18,639 bases of DNA from Gemmatimonadota bacterium (lineage in GTDB: Bacteria > Gemmatimonadota > Gemmatimonadetes > Palauibacterales > Palauibacteraceae). A program made the translations under genes and the position numbers. Under the pieces are notes generated by a model. It was not told where the DNA came from, made no database searches, and was given only the letters and a program-made list of their open reading frames with translations. Each line of letters begins with the position of its first letter. Within the stretch, counting starts at the first letter, position 1. This document shows positions 6,572-14,417 of this stretch, in pieces. The stretch is from positions 1 to 18,639 of the forward strand of contig JAUVTH010000010.1 of the NCBI GenBank assembly GCA_030601615.1, given 5' to 3'.

Positions 6572-6859
6572 CTACAGAAGCGACCTGGCAAACCACGCGA
6601 GTAGTAATATGCCGACCACGCTGAGAATGTTCAGTCTGATCACCAGTGGCCCAACCGTCATCGCGACGACAAGCACGTCCACGGTGAGAGGGCCCAGCGA
6701 CGCGGCGACCGTCGTGACGAAGAACTCGCGTGCTGCGCTGGCCGGCAGTGCGAGGGCCATCAACTCCGTCAGGAGAGCCCCCAGCATCATGCCCCCCGCA
6801 ACGATCAGGGCAACCCGTTTCGCCGACGGCCGGCGCCTTCCACCGAAGTCAACTGTCAT
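6572..6859 (-). CDS. Small membrane protein, DUF4321-like
   Basis: A 95-residue protein of unknown function. After a basic N-terminus (GRRRPSAKR) come one membrane helix (about 17-38, with a GGMMLGALLTELMALALP core) and a second C-terminal hydrophobic stretch (about 70-95, GPLVIRLNILSVVGILLLAW). Between them sits a segment reading GPLTVDVLVVAMTVGP. The pattern of a glycine-rich first helix, a PLTVD-like strand and an LNxxSVxGxLLA end agrees with what I remember of DUF4321 proteins; this is recognition by pattern, not by search. Its ATG overlaps the stop of the polyprenyl synthase gene (ATGA), so the two are probably translated together. tatA follows 25 bp later, suggesting an inner-membrane role. 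Confidence 0.75.
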   Translation of the reverse strand: MTVDFGGRRRPSAKRVALIVAGGMMLGALLTELMALALPASAAREFFVTTVAASLGPLTVDVLVVAMTVGPLVIRLNILSVVGILLLAWFARSLL

Positions 6860-7848
6860 TTGTGGCGTCCCACGACGAAGTTAACGGTCTGGTCCAGTAT
6901 ACGAACTGCGGGCTCATCGGGCAGAGACACAAGACGGCCCCTGGCGGCATCGGCATAATCCCGCGCCTTCCCTTCAGCATACGTCAGGCCTCCCGCCTCG
7001 CGAACAAGATTGACGACCCTGTCGATCTTGTCCTCCGATGGGTGCGGATCCTCGAACACATCCCCGACCGCTCTCCTTCCGCTCGCGTCCAGCCGCGGCA
7101 GAGCCGCTATCAGGGGCAAGGTGACCTTGTGCTCTCGAAGGTCCAGACCGCTCGGCTTCCCTGTGACGTCCGCCGTCTGTGTGTAGTCCAGAAGGTCGTC
7201 CGTAATCTGGAACGCCATCCCGAGATCCCGCCCATACGCCGCCAGCGGCTCGCGAAACGCCGCCTCGCCGTACATCGCTCCGAGCTCGCAAGCCGCAGAG
7301 ATCAGTGATGCGGTCTTTCGATCACACAGCAGGTAGTAGTCGTCCTCCGTGGCGCCGAGGGCATCGTGAGCCGCCAGCTGTCTCATCTCTCCGATCGACA
7401 TCCGGTTGGAGGCCTCGGCGAGAAGCCGCACCGCATCGACCCGGCCGAGGTCCGTGATCTCCACGAGGGCGCGGGAGTAAAGGTAGTCTCCCATGATTAC
7501 GGCCACCTGGTGACTCCACCGCGAGTTCACCGTCGGCATGCCTCGTCGCTCCGGCGAATGATCCACGGCATCGTCGTGCACGAGAGTGGCCACGTGCATC
7601 AGCTCGACCACAGCAGCGAGGCGAACGGCCTCCGGAGCCGGCCGCCCGCCAACAGCGTTGCACAGGAGGACGAGAGTCGGACGCAGGAGCTTCCCACGTG
7701 CGGAAAGCAAGTAGTCGCTGACCTCGTTCACGGCCCCGAAGTCGGCTTCCACCATCGCCGCAAGATCCTGCTGCACTTCGGCGAGACGAAGGGCGATAGG
7801 CTCCTGGAGCGTCTCCAGCGTAGGTGTAGGTATAATGGCGTCCAGCAC
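6856..7848 (-). CDS. Long-chain trans-polyprenyl diphosphate synthase
   Basis: This enzyme condenses isopentenyl diphosphate onto an allylic diphosphate to build a long prenyl chain, most likely the side chain of menaquinone or ubiquinone. The 330-residue protein has GKLLRP (52-57), the first Asp-rich motif HDDAVDHSPERRG (Asp92, Asp93, Asp96) and the second, QITDDLLDY (Asp217, Asp218, Asp221), with GKPSGLDLREHKVTLPLI following. The residue five positions before the first motif is alanine (Ala87), as in octaprenyl-type enzymes; a bulky residue there would limit chain length. The start is a GTG directly after a strong GGGGAGG. A promoter-like sequence lies at the end of the preceding TPR gene. 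The exact chain length cannot be read from sequence. Confidence 0.92.
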   Translation of the reverse strand: MLDAIIPTPTLETLQEPIALRLAEVQQDLAAMVEADFGAVNEVSDYLLSARGKLLRPTLVLLCNAVGGRPAPEAVRLAAVVELMHVATLVHDDAVDHSPERRGMPTVNSRWSHQVAVIMGDYLYSRALVEITDLGRVDAVRLLAEASNRMSIGEMRQLAAHDALGATEDDYYLLCDRKTASLISAACELGAMYGEAAFREPLAAYGRDLGMAFQITDDLLDYTQTADVTGKPSGLDLREHKVTLPLIAALPRLDASGRRAVGDVFEDPHPSEDKIDRVVNLVREAGGLTYAEGKARDYADAARGRLVSLPDEPAVRILDQTVNFVVGRHK

Positions 7849-7851
7849 TTG

Positions 7852-7858
7852 CCTCCCC
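7852..7858 (-). promoter_or_regulatory. Strong ribosome binding site supporting the GTG start of the polyprenyl synthase
   Basis: The minus strand reads GGGGAGG, then CAA, then GTG. The three-base spacing is short, but no other in-frame ATG, GTG or TTG fits the first conserved residues, so this site supports the GTG at 7846-7848. Confidence 0.6.
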
Positions 7859-7908
7859 GATCCTCACTCGTGTCCCCGTCCGGCGGCGTCGGACGTGAGA
7901 TCGACCGG

Positions 7909-7938
7909 ATTATACCGTCACGCGGACAGTGTGGACAA
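7909..7938 (-). promoter_or_regulatory. Candidate promoter for polyprenyl synthase - DUF4321 - tatA
   Basis: On the minus strand a perfect -10 TATAAT (plus-strand 7909-7914) stands 18 bases after TTGTCC (7933-7938), a four-of-six match to the -35. A full TATAAT is notable in such GC-rich DNA. The box lies just past the TPR stop codon (7918-7920 is within the spacer), and the -35 is inside the last TPR codons. Transcription would begin near 7902, about 54 bases before the GTG start. It suggests that the last three genes can be transcribed separately from the upstream cluster. Confidence 0.55.
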
Positions 7939-10713
7939 CAGTTGAGCGGCGTCGGCTCGGGACGGATCGATTCGGACCACTCGCTCGAGACATTCACGGG
8001 CGGCGCCGGGGTCGCCGGCCCTCAAATGAGCGACGCCCAGGTGAAAGAGAACCCCGACCTTCGCCTTTTCCTCGCCCGGTTGCACGGCGGCCGTCCCCAG
8101 GACACGGCGGGCCTCGTCGTATCGACGCAAGGCCAGAAGGCATTCTCCGAGTCGTTCGTAGGCTGGCAACGGCTCAGCCATCCCCTGCACGGCCAGGTTG
8201 AACTCGCGCGCGGCCTCGTTCCACATCTCCATCTGTCGGAAAGCGATCCCCAGCTCGTAGTGGGATTCGTAGTCCGGCGCCGCCTTTTCGGCCGAGCCTT
8301 CGCCCTCGCGCATGTCCCCGAACATCTCGTCGAACTCGTCGGGCTGCTGAACGACGACCGGCTTCGTCCCGGGCGTGGCACTTTCCTCTGGTGAGCGGGC
8401 TACCGGCCGGCCCCGGCTCTCCTGCCTCTGTCGCTCCCTCGCGAGCTCGTCTGCATCTACCGCCGCGATGCCGGCTCGCGCTTCCGCGTTCTGGGAATCG
8501 AGATCCAGGATCCGCCCATACATAGTCCGTGCGCTGCGATAGCCATTCTGACGTCGGAGACAGGCCGCCAGGTCGAGGTATGCCGAGATCAGAAGATCCC
8601 GATCGTTGGTCATGATGGCGAACTCGGTCTTCTGGTGGTGCAGAACGACATCATCAGGACGAAGTCCGAGCAGTCGATCGACCGACCGGATGGCATTCAG
8701 CACGTCACGTTTCTTTTCGAACAGCTCCAGGGCGCGGTAGTAGTGTGAAGCGGCCTCGTCCGTCCGCCCCGCAGCCCGCAGGCCTTCCGCTTCCCCGAAT
8801 AGCGCCACGGGATCCTCACCAGGGGCCTCCGGGAGCAGCCCTTCCGTCCCGGCAGCCGTCACCGGCGCCGCCGCGAGTTCATCCCCCGCAACTACATCCA
8901 GTTCGGCGAAGATGTCGCCGAGATCGGCCAGCGCCTCCTTGGCCGGGTGCATCTCGTCAGTCGGCTCCGCGGGCGCCGCAGACCGCTCCTCCGGCGGCAG
9001 CAGGGCCAGCACCGCCTGCCGATCCACTTCACTGATGCCGGGCCTTTCCACAAACTCGCGTCCCGCCTGCACCGCGGCACCACTTCGGCCACGGTCCATC
9101 AAGCTCGTGAGAACGTCCTGGAGCGTCGCGGCCTCGACGCTCTCCACCATCGCGATTCGCTCCAGGGCGTCCAGGGCCTCGGCCTCGACGGCAGCCGGTC
9201 CTTGGACGGCGATCAGCAGGTCACGCACGGCTTCCGAGAGCAGGCCCATCCTCTCGTATGTGTGGCCGAGCTCCAGGTGAGCCGCCGGGTCGGCCCGACC
9301 TTCGTCCGAGGCGGTCCGGACCCTGTGCTGTGCAAGTCTTGCCTGAAACAGCATGTCCGCCAGGTCCTCTTCCTCGTTCCGCCCGGCATCGCGCCGAGGC
9401 GAATCGGCAGACGACAGATCCGGGGCAGTGACCTGTGATCCCGATCCGACGTCGGGTGTACCGGACTCATCCGCACCCACTTGCTCCGAGTCGACCGGCC
9501 CGGTGGACATCCCTGGATCGGGGGCGGGCCCCGGTTCCAACTCCGCGAGGAGGGAGGCCGGATCCACCCGTGGGGGCTCCGACTCCGACGTGGGGCCGGG
9601 CTTCGCCGGTACCCCGAGGTCCAGGGACCGCCCCATCATGAAGTCATCGATCGCACTCCCCTTCTCGAGCCCGTCGCCTTCTGTCGACGGTGGCCCGGTC
9701 TCCGGCACAGGTGACTTGCCGCGGTCGCGTAAGCACTCGCCGAGGAGGGCGTGTGCGGACTCCATCAGCGCCGGACTCTGCATCGCCAGCTGGAACTCAC
9801 CGATGGCCTCCTCGAGCAGTCCCATCCCCATGTAGGCCACACCGAGATCGTAGTGCACCGCGTGGTCCGTCTCTTCGACGATCTCGCGAACCTGGGAGCG
9901 GAATCTCGTGAGCACGGATTCCATGTCGGAACCGACTTCCGCCTGGAAATCGGAGGGCTCGTCAGCGACGGGCTCGATGTCGGCTACGTCCTGCCCGACG
10001 TCGAGAGACGAAAACTCCACAACGGGCGGTTGAGGCGGCTCCGGTGGCTCCGGTGGCTCCGGCGTCGAGATCGCTCGGGGTGGCGGCTCGGCCGTGGCCA
10101 CCACGGGGTCAGCGTCAGGGTCGAGCGCGAGGATTCGTTCCCGAATGTCCTGGGCGTTCCTGCCCCCTGCGACACGAGCCTGGTAGACCAACCTGAGCTG
10201 AGCAACGGCCTGCGCTCCCAGGCCGGCCCCTGCCAGTTGCTCGGCAAAAGCGGTCCGCAGCTCCTCGTCACCAGTCAAGCTGACCAGGTCCTGCACAGCC
10301 TCCAGCGCCTCGCTGAGACGGTCGCGCTCCCTCATGCTCTCGGCGAAGCGCAGGAAGGCGCTTCTAGCCTCGGCGAGCAACCCTGTCGAGGCATGCAGTC
10401 GGGCCAGGCGGCCGTACACCTCGTCTCGGTCTGGAGCGATTCGCAAAATCTTATTGCAGAGCGCGATAGCTGAGGTGTGGAGGCCGTTAAGCGCGTACCG
10501 GTCCGCGGCCTGCTCGTAGAACTCGACCGCCGACGCGGAATCACCCTGTCTGAGGTACAGGTCTCCAACCCGATTGTAGATGCCGACGTCCGACCCTGCC
10601 CCGTGCTCCTCCTGGAGACGCATGGCGCTCTTGTAGAGCTCTATCGCCCGAGCCCAATCGGACCGCTGCTCGGCCCGTCTCGCCTCGTTCTTGAGCTGGT
10701 GGTGCTTCGACAT
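7918..10713 (-). CDS. Large multi-module TPR protein of unknown function (931 aa)
   Basis: No named family is recognised. The N-terminal part (about 1-200) is a continuous tetratricopeptide array (ARAIELYKSAM; IYNRVGDLYLRQGDSASAVEFYEQ; RLARLHASTGLLAEARSAF). A Pro/Glu-rich linker with PEPPEPPEPP (about 205-262) follows. Then come three related blocks separated by disordered acidic linkers: about 284-330 (HYDLGVAYMGMGLLEEAIGEF), 474-520 (HLELGHTYERMGLLSEAVRDL) and 813-866 (HYELGIAFRQMEMWNEAAREF). More TPRs lie at about 635-755 and 885-925. No signal peptide or membrane helix is seen, so it is probably cytoplasmic. The ATG at 10711-10713 is preferred; a GTG 102 bases upstream (10813-10815) would add 34 residues without a clear binding site. 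It sits between lptD and the polyprenyl synthase, all on one strand. Confidence 0.85.
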   Translation of the reverse strand: MSKHHQLKNEARRAEQRSDWARAIELYKSAMRLQEEHGAGSDVGIYNRVGDLYLRQGDSASAVEFYEQAADRYALNGLHTSAIALCNKILRIAPDRDEVYGRLARLHASTGLLAEARSAFLRFAESMRERDRLSEALEAVQDLVSLTGDEELRTAFAEQLAGAGLGAQAVAQLRLVYQARVAGGRNAQDIRERILALDPDADPVVATAEPPPRAISTPEPPEPPEPPQPPVVEFSSLDVGQDVADIEPVADEPSDFQAEVGSDMESVLTRFRSQVREIVEETDHAVHYDLGVAYMGMGLLEEAIGEFQLAMQSPALMESAHALLGECLRDRGKSPVPETGPPSTEGDGLEKGSAIDDFMMGRSLDLGVPAKPGPTSESEPPRVDPASLLAELEPGPAPDPGMSTGPVDSEQVGADESGTPDVGSGSQVTAPDLSSADSPRRDAGRNEEEDLADMLFQARLAQHRVRTASDEGRADPAAHLELGHTYERMGLLSEAVRDLLIAVQGPAAVEAEALDALERIAMVESVEAATLQDVLTSLMDRGRSGAAVQAGREFVERPGISEVDRQAVLALLPPEERSAAPAEPTDEMHPAKEALADLGDIFAELDVVAGDELAAAPVTAAGTEGLLPEAPGEDPVALFGEAEGLRAAGRTDEAASHYYRALELFEKKRDVLNAIRSVDRLLGLRPDDVVLHHQKTEFAIMTNDRDLLISAYLDLAACLRRQNGYRSARTMYGRILDLDSQNAEARAGIAAVDADELARERQRQESRGRPVARSPEESATPGTKPVVVQQPDEFDEMFGDMREGEGSAEKAAPDYESHYELGIAFRQMEMWNEAAREFNLAVQGMAEPLPAYERLGECLLALRRYDEARRVLGTAAVQPGEEKAKVGVLFHLGVAHLRAGDPGAARECLERVVRIDPSRADAAQLLSTLSA
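10037..10063. repeat. 9-bp tandem repeat (about three copies) encoding a PEP-type linker
   Basis: GGCTCCGGT occurs at 10037-10045 and 10046-10054, with a third copy differing at its last base (10055-10063). Read on the minus strand it encodes PEPPEPPEPP in the linker after the N-terminal TPR array of the 931-aa protein. Being a multiple of three, copy-number change would alter linker length without breaking the frame. Confidence 0.75.
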
Positions 10714-10824
10714 CCGGGCCCGTAGCTCCAGTTTCTGTTCGTGCGGTGGGACTTCCACGCCGCGCAACTGTGCGATTCCGACCCGTTTCAGTTCAAGAAT
10801 CCGGCCACTTCGCACTCTACCGGC

Positions 10825-13644
10825 CTAGTTCGTCTGCTGCCTGTAGTCGCCCTTGAGCTCCGGCGCGTCGGTGAGGTGTACGCCGACAGAGAAAATTACG
10901 TTCCCGTTCGGGGAGCGGGCGAACTGGAAGGACGCCCGCCACCGGTGCAGGTCCCGATCCAGGGTAATCAGCTGCTGCCCGAAGTCGCCTGACGTGAAGT
11001 TGTACTGCGTGGTCCAGCGTACGGACCAGCCGGGCGTCGGGTGGAACGAGAGCGTGCCGTCCACCGTCTGACTCTCGAGCCCTCCCGCCACCTGGGGCCG
11101 GATCAGCGAGTAGCGAAGCCTGAGGTCCCAGGGGCCGCCCCGTGCTCCGTCCGCGAACGGGTCCGTCCGATCCTCGTCGTAGAACTGGCGCAGACCACTC
11201 CGTGCGTCGGGCTCTCTCGTCGTGAGCGTGTCCGCGAGCCGGTCGCGGGGCGATCTCGAGGCGTCGCTGCCGAGCCCCACGAGGTCGCCGAGGCTCGCAC
11301 CCGACCTCAGGCTGAAGCTCAACGCGATCTGCTGCAGTGACGGGTCGAACCTGCGGTCCACTCCTGTACCATCGAACAGCCGATGCGTCATGTTGATCGT
11401 GAGACCGCGCAGCAGATCCGAGCTGATGTTGTTCGAGATGGTCGGAGATATCAGGGCCGGCTCACCCAATTTCGCCCGTTCGAAATCGAACAGGAGGGCC
11501 GAGGTGTTGAGCGCGAGCAGGGTGACCACCCGGTCCCGCGGTGGCATCCGTGGTGGGCCGGTGAGATCGCCGGGCAGCAGCCCGTCCACCGTAACCGTAT
11601 CCACCCCGAGCCCCTCCGCATCCGCAGGGGCCCCCGCCGCCGAGTCCGAGGCGATATCCCGAGCCGCGCCCTGTGGAGGCTGCCCACGCGCGAGATCCGT
11701 CTGAGCCGCAGGATCCTCGCGTGGTCTGACCTTCGCTTCGAATGTCTGTCTCAGAGTGAACGAAAGGGTATTCCGGGCCCTGACTGAATCCAGTGGGAAG
11801 CCGGGAATGGAGGCGCGAGCCGAGTCCACCCCGACCGCCGGTGCGTATGCCCAGGAAAAGCCCGGCGACAGCTTGTGCCGCACCCGACTGAAAGACCCGA
11901 AACCGGGATAGAACCCGAAGACATCCGTGCTGAGAGTTGCGCCGAAGCTCATCTGCGTGGGAACCGACACGAAGTCTCCCGCCGTGTCCGGCGAGCGGAA
12001 GTACCCGCCTCTCCACCGCACGTTGGGGCGAAGTGTGGTCGAGCCGATCAGGTTGATCTGGTAGTCGATGCCGGCGTTCCAATCCAACTCACGGACCGCC
12101 ACGGACGGCAGCTCGATCCCGGTCGAGTCCTCCTCCGTAGTCCGGAGCTCGTTGTATCTGGCGCTGGCCGAGATATTCAGTTGACGCAGGCGCAGCCCGC
12201 CGGACAGAGATCCATTGGTCGTCGCCCGGTCCGTCGCGAATTGCTGGCTCGTGCTCTGACGACTGAAGTTGCCCGAACCGCTCAGGGTCAAATTGTTGAA
12301 GATCCCCTGCCTGGCGCGGGGAGCGGCGAACAGCGTCACCGGGGAGAAGCTCAAGCTGAACCGGGGTAGCGTGAGCTCCGTCTTCTCGCTCGTCAGGAAC
12401 TGCCGTCGCCGCGCCGACACAGCAATGTTGGCAAACGAGAATCGGTGATTCAGACCGGCGTCGGAGTCGATCGATTGAGTCTGAAGGCGCGGGTCGAACG
12501 TCTGGTCCTGGAACGTGCGGGTGTCCTGGATGTAGCGTGCCGACACCCGCAGCGTCGTCGCGAGTCCGAGATCCTGGTCGTGATTGAATCCCAGGGTCAG
12601 GTTACGGCCCGTCTCGCTGAACGTCTCCCCGTACGCGATGCTTCCCCGGATGAACTTCTTCAGAATCCGGTACCGGAAGGCGCCGTTCAGCCGCGTATAG
12701 TTGCCGCTGAACCAGTCGACGGACGCCTCGAGATCCGTGTAGTCGTTGATCGCCCAATAGTACCCGAAGTCCGTGACGTTCCGGCTCACGCTACCCGATG
12801 TCTGGACGACGTCGTTCATGCCGAATCGCGGCGGCAGTATTCCACTGCGCCGGCCGGGCCGGATGTCCTGCGCGAAGAAGGGCATCCAGAACACGGGGAC
12901 GTTGCTCACATAGAGCACGACCGGCCAGGCGACGATGACGTCCTGGTTCACGATCTTGATCTTGCCGGCCTGGAACCGGTAGTGGGGCTGTTCGACATCG
13001 CAGGACGTGAACGCTCCCTGAGAGGCGAAGATCGTGTCCCGCGCCTTCGGGATCACGTCGCCCACCACCCGCCACGTCGTGCCGCCCTGCATGAACTGAG
13101 TCTCGGCCCCGAAGACGGTACCCTTCCGGCTGGCCAGGTCGTAGTACAGGACAGAATCGCTCTTCACATCCTTCTGGTCCGCTCCCACGAGCTCGATGTT
13201 CCCGAAAGCGGACATGAACTTCACGTTGCCCCGGTAACGGATCGTATCGGCCGTGATGACGTCCGGACCCCGATTCACCTGGGCGTCTCCGTACAGCCCG
13301 ATACGCTGCTCCTCGACATCCAGCCGCACTTCCTCGCCCCGGTACTCGAAGACCATGAAGCCGAGGAGGTCCTTGAGCTGTCGGAAGACGTCGTCGCGCG
13401 CCGGATAACCCTCCGTCTCCAGCGCCTGGCGCCGCTCCTCGATGTCGATGCGCGGTGTAGTGTCGGCCGGGAGGCCGAGTGTGTCGTCGGGAAACCCCCT
13501 CGGATCGAGAGGAGGCAGTCCCTGCTCCTGCCGCTGCCGGTCAATGGCCCCCGGGGCACGTGCACGATCCGGCTCCTGGGCGGCGATCACCGAGGGCAGG
13601 CCCAGCAACGTGATTCCGAGAATCAGAAGGCGCGCGGCACGCAT
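10825..13644 (-). CDS. lptD: LPS-assembly outer membrane protein LptD
   Basis: LptD is the outer-membrane barrel that places lipopolysaccharide in the outer leaflet. The 939-residue protein starts with a Sec signal (MRAARLLILGITLLGLPSVIAAQ, probable cut after Ala22). An OstA/LptA-like periplasmic domain follows (about 90-230; GLYGDAQVNRGPDVITADTIRY). Next is the family landmark SCDVEQPHYRFQAGKIKI with VVLYVSNVPVFWMPFF, then a long beta-barrel of alternating strands to the C-terminus. A hydrophilic Ala/Pro/Asp-rich insert of about 70 residues (11530-11735) lies between barrel strands. Only one cysteine is visible in the mature protein, so the two disulfides of E. coli LptD cannot form. ATG at 13642-13644 is chosen because it gives a proper signal peptide; it lies 4 bp after tatC. 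Confidence 0.93.
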   Translation of the reverse strand: MRAARLLILGITLLGLPSVIAAQEPDRARAPGAIDRQRQEQGLPPLDPRGFPDDTLGLPADTTPRIDIEERRQALETEGYPARDDVFRQLKDLLGFMVFEYRGEEVRLDVEEQRIGLYGDAQVNRGPDVITADTIRYRGNVKFMSAFGNIELVGADQKDVKSDSVLYYDLASRKGTVFGAETQFMQGGTTWRVVGDVIPKARDTIFASQGAFTSCDVEQPHYRFQAGKIKIVNQDVIVAWPVVLYVSNVPVFWMPFFAQDIRPGRRSGILPPRFGMNDVVQTSGSVSRNVTDFGYYWAINDYTDLEASVDWFSGNYTRLNGAFRYRILKKFIRGSIAYGETFSETGRNLTLGFNHDQDLGLATTLRVSARYIQDTRTFQDQTFDPRLQTQSIDSDAGLNHRFSFANIAVSARRRQFLTSEKTELTLPRFSLSFSPVTLFAAPRARQGIFNNLTLSGSGNFSRQSTSQQFATDRATTNGSLSGGLRLRQLNISASARYNELRTTEEDSTGIELPSVAVRELDWNAGIDYQINLIGSTTLRPNVRWRGGYFRSPDTAGDFVSVPTQMSFGATLSTDVFGFYPGFGSFSRVRHKLSPGFSWAYAPAVGVDSARASIPGFPLDSVRARNTLSFTLRQTFEAKVRPREDPAAQTDLARGQPPQGAARDIASDSAAGAPADAEGLGVDTVTVDGLLPGDLTGPPRMPPRDRVVTLLALNTSALLFDFERAKLGEPALISPTISNNISSDLLRGLTINMTHRLFDGTGVDRRFDPSLQQIALSFSLRSGASLGDLVGLGSDASRSPRDRLADTLTTREPDARSGLRQFYDEDRTDPFADGARGGPWDLRLRYSLIRPQVAGGLESQTVDGTLSFHPTPGWSVRWTTQYNFTSGDFGQQLITLDRDLHRWRASFQFARSPNGNVIFSVGVHLTDAPELKGDYRQQTN

Positions 13645-13648
13645 CGCG

Positions 13649-14413
13649 TCAGGCCCCCGCGGCGGGCTCCTCCGCCCGAGCACGGCGTTTCCCGCCACCG
13701 ACGAGGCGAACGAGCCAGATGGACAGCTCGTACAGGAGGACCATGGGCGTGAGCAGCATGAACATCGTGCCGAGATCCGCCGGCGTGAGGAGGGCCGCGG
13801 CGACGGCCAGGCCAATGAGGGCCTGCCGTTGGTACTTGCGCAAACCCGCGGGGGTGACGATTCCCAGGAAGCTCAGGAGAACCAGGACGACCGGCATCTC
13901 GAAGATGATGCCGAACGCCAGGATCAGCCGTGTCGCGAAGCGAAGGTACTCGTCGACCGTGATGATCGGTGTCAGGGTCTCGGCCTGGAACCCGATCAGG
14001 AATCGGAGTCCCAGAGGAAGCACCAGGAAGTAGGCCATCGCGATGCCGGCCAGGAACAGCACGAAACCCACAGTGATCGCCGGAATGATGTACTTCTTTT
14101 CCCGCTCGTACAGGGCCGGCGAGAAGAACGCCCACGCCTGGTAAGCGATCACCGGAAGCGCGAGGATGAACCCCACGACGAAGGCCAGTTTGAAGGTGAT
14201 GACCACCGGTGTGGTCGGGCTCGTGTAACGGAGCCCCTCGCCCGGCAGGACCTGATTAAACGGACGCTCGAGGATCTCGAGCACTCCGCACTCCGTCACG
14301 AGAAAGAAGCCCACTACCGAAAGCGCGACCAGAGCGACGAGGCTCCAGATCACGCGTTTCCTCAGCTCTTCCAGGTGATCGAGGAAGGGCATCTCGCCCA
14401 TGTCGCCGGTCAT
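13649..14413 (-). CDS. tatC: Sec-independent protein translocase subunit TatC
   Basis: TatC is the multi-pass membrane receptor that binds twin-arginine signal peptides. The 254-residue product has the expected six membrane helices and the conserved N-terminal FLDHLEELRKR, the loop FSPALYEREKKYI after the second helix, and the FEMPVVLVLLSFLGIV helix. The C-terminus is a short basic tail (GGGKRRARAEE). ATG at 14411-14413 (MTGDMGEM) is chosen because the longer frame adds residues that overlap nrdR and are not typical of the family. It starts 4 bp after the nrdR stop and ends 4 bp before lptD, so it is clearly in the same transcript. tatA lies at the far end of this cluster; no tatB is in the window. 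Confidence 0.95.
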   Translation of the reverse strand: MTGDMGEMPFLDHLEELRKRVIWSLVALVALSVVGFFLVTECGVLEILERPFNQVLPGEGLRYTSPTTPVVITFKLAFVVGFILALPVIAYQAWAFFSPALYEREKKYIIPAITVGFVLFLAGIAMAYFLVLPLGLRFLIGFQAETLTPIITVDEYLRFATRLILAFGIIFEMPVVLVLLSFLGIVTPAGLRKYQRQALIGLAVAAALLTPADLGTMFMLLTPMVLLYELSIWLVRLVGGGKRRARAEEPAAGA

Positions 14414-14417
14414 TCGG

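Noticed and set aside
7366..8394. 342-codon open frame on the plus strand opposite the prenyl synthase and TPR gene
   Set aside because: Spans two real genes on the other strand and shows no family motif.
10037..10063. Short direct repeats considered as a CRISPR-like array
   Set aside because: Units are 9 bp, adjacent without spacers, and in frame with a Pro/Glu linker; this is a coding tandem repeat.
12445..13752. 435-codon open frame on the plus strand opposite lptD
   Set aside because: Antisense shadow of lptD: no recognisable domain, no binding site, Arg/Val/Asp-rich low-information sequence.
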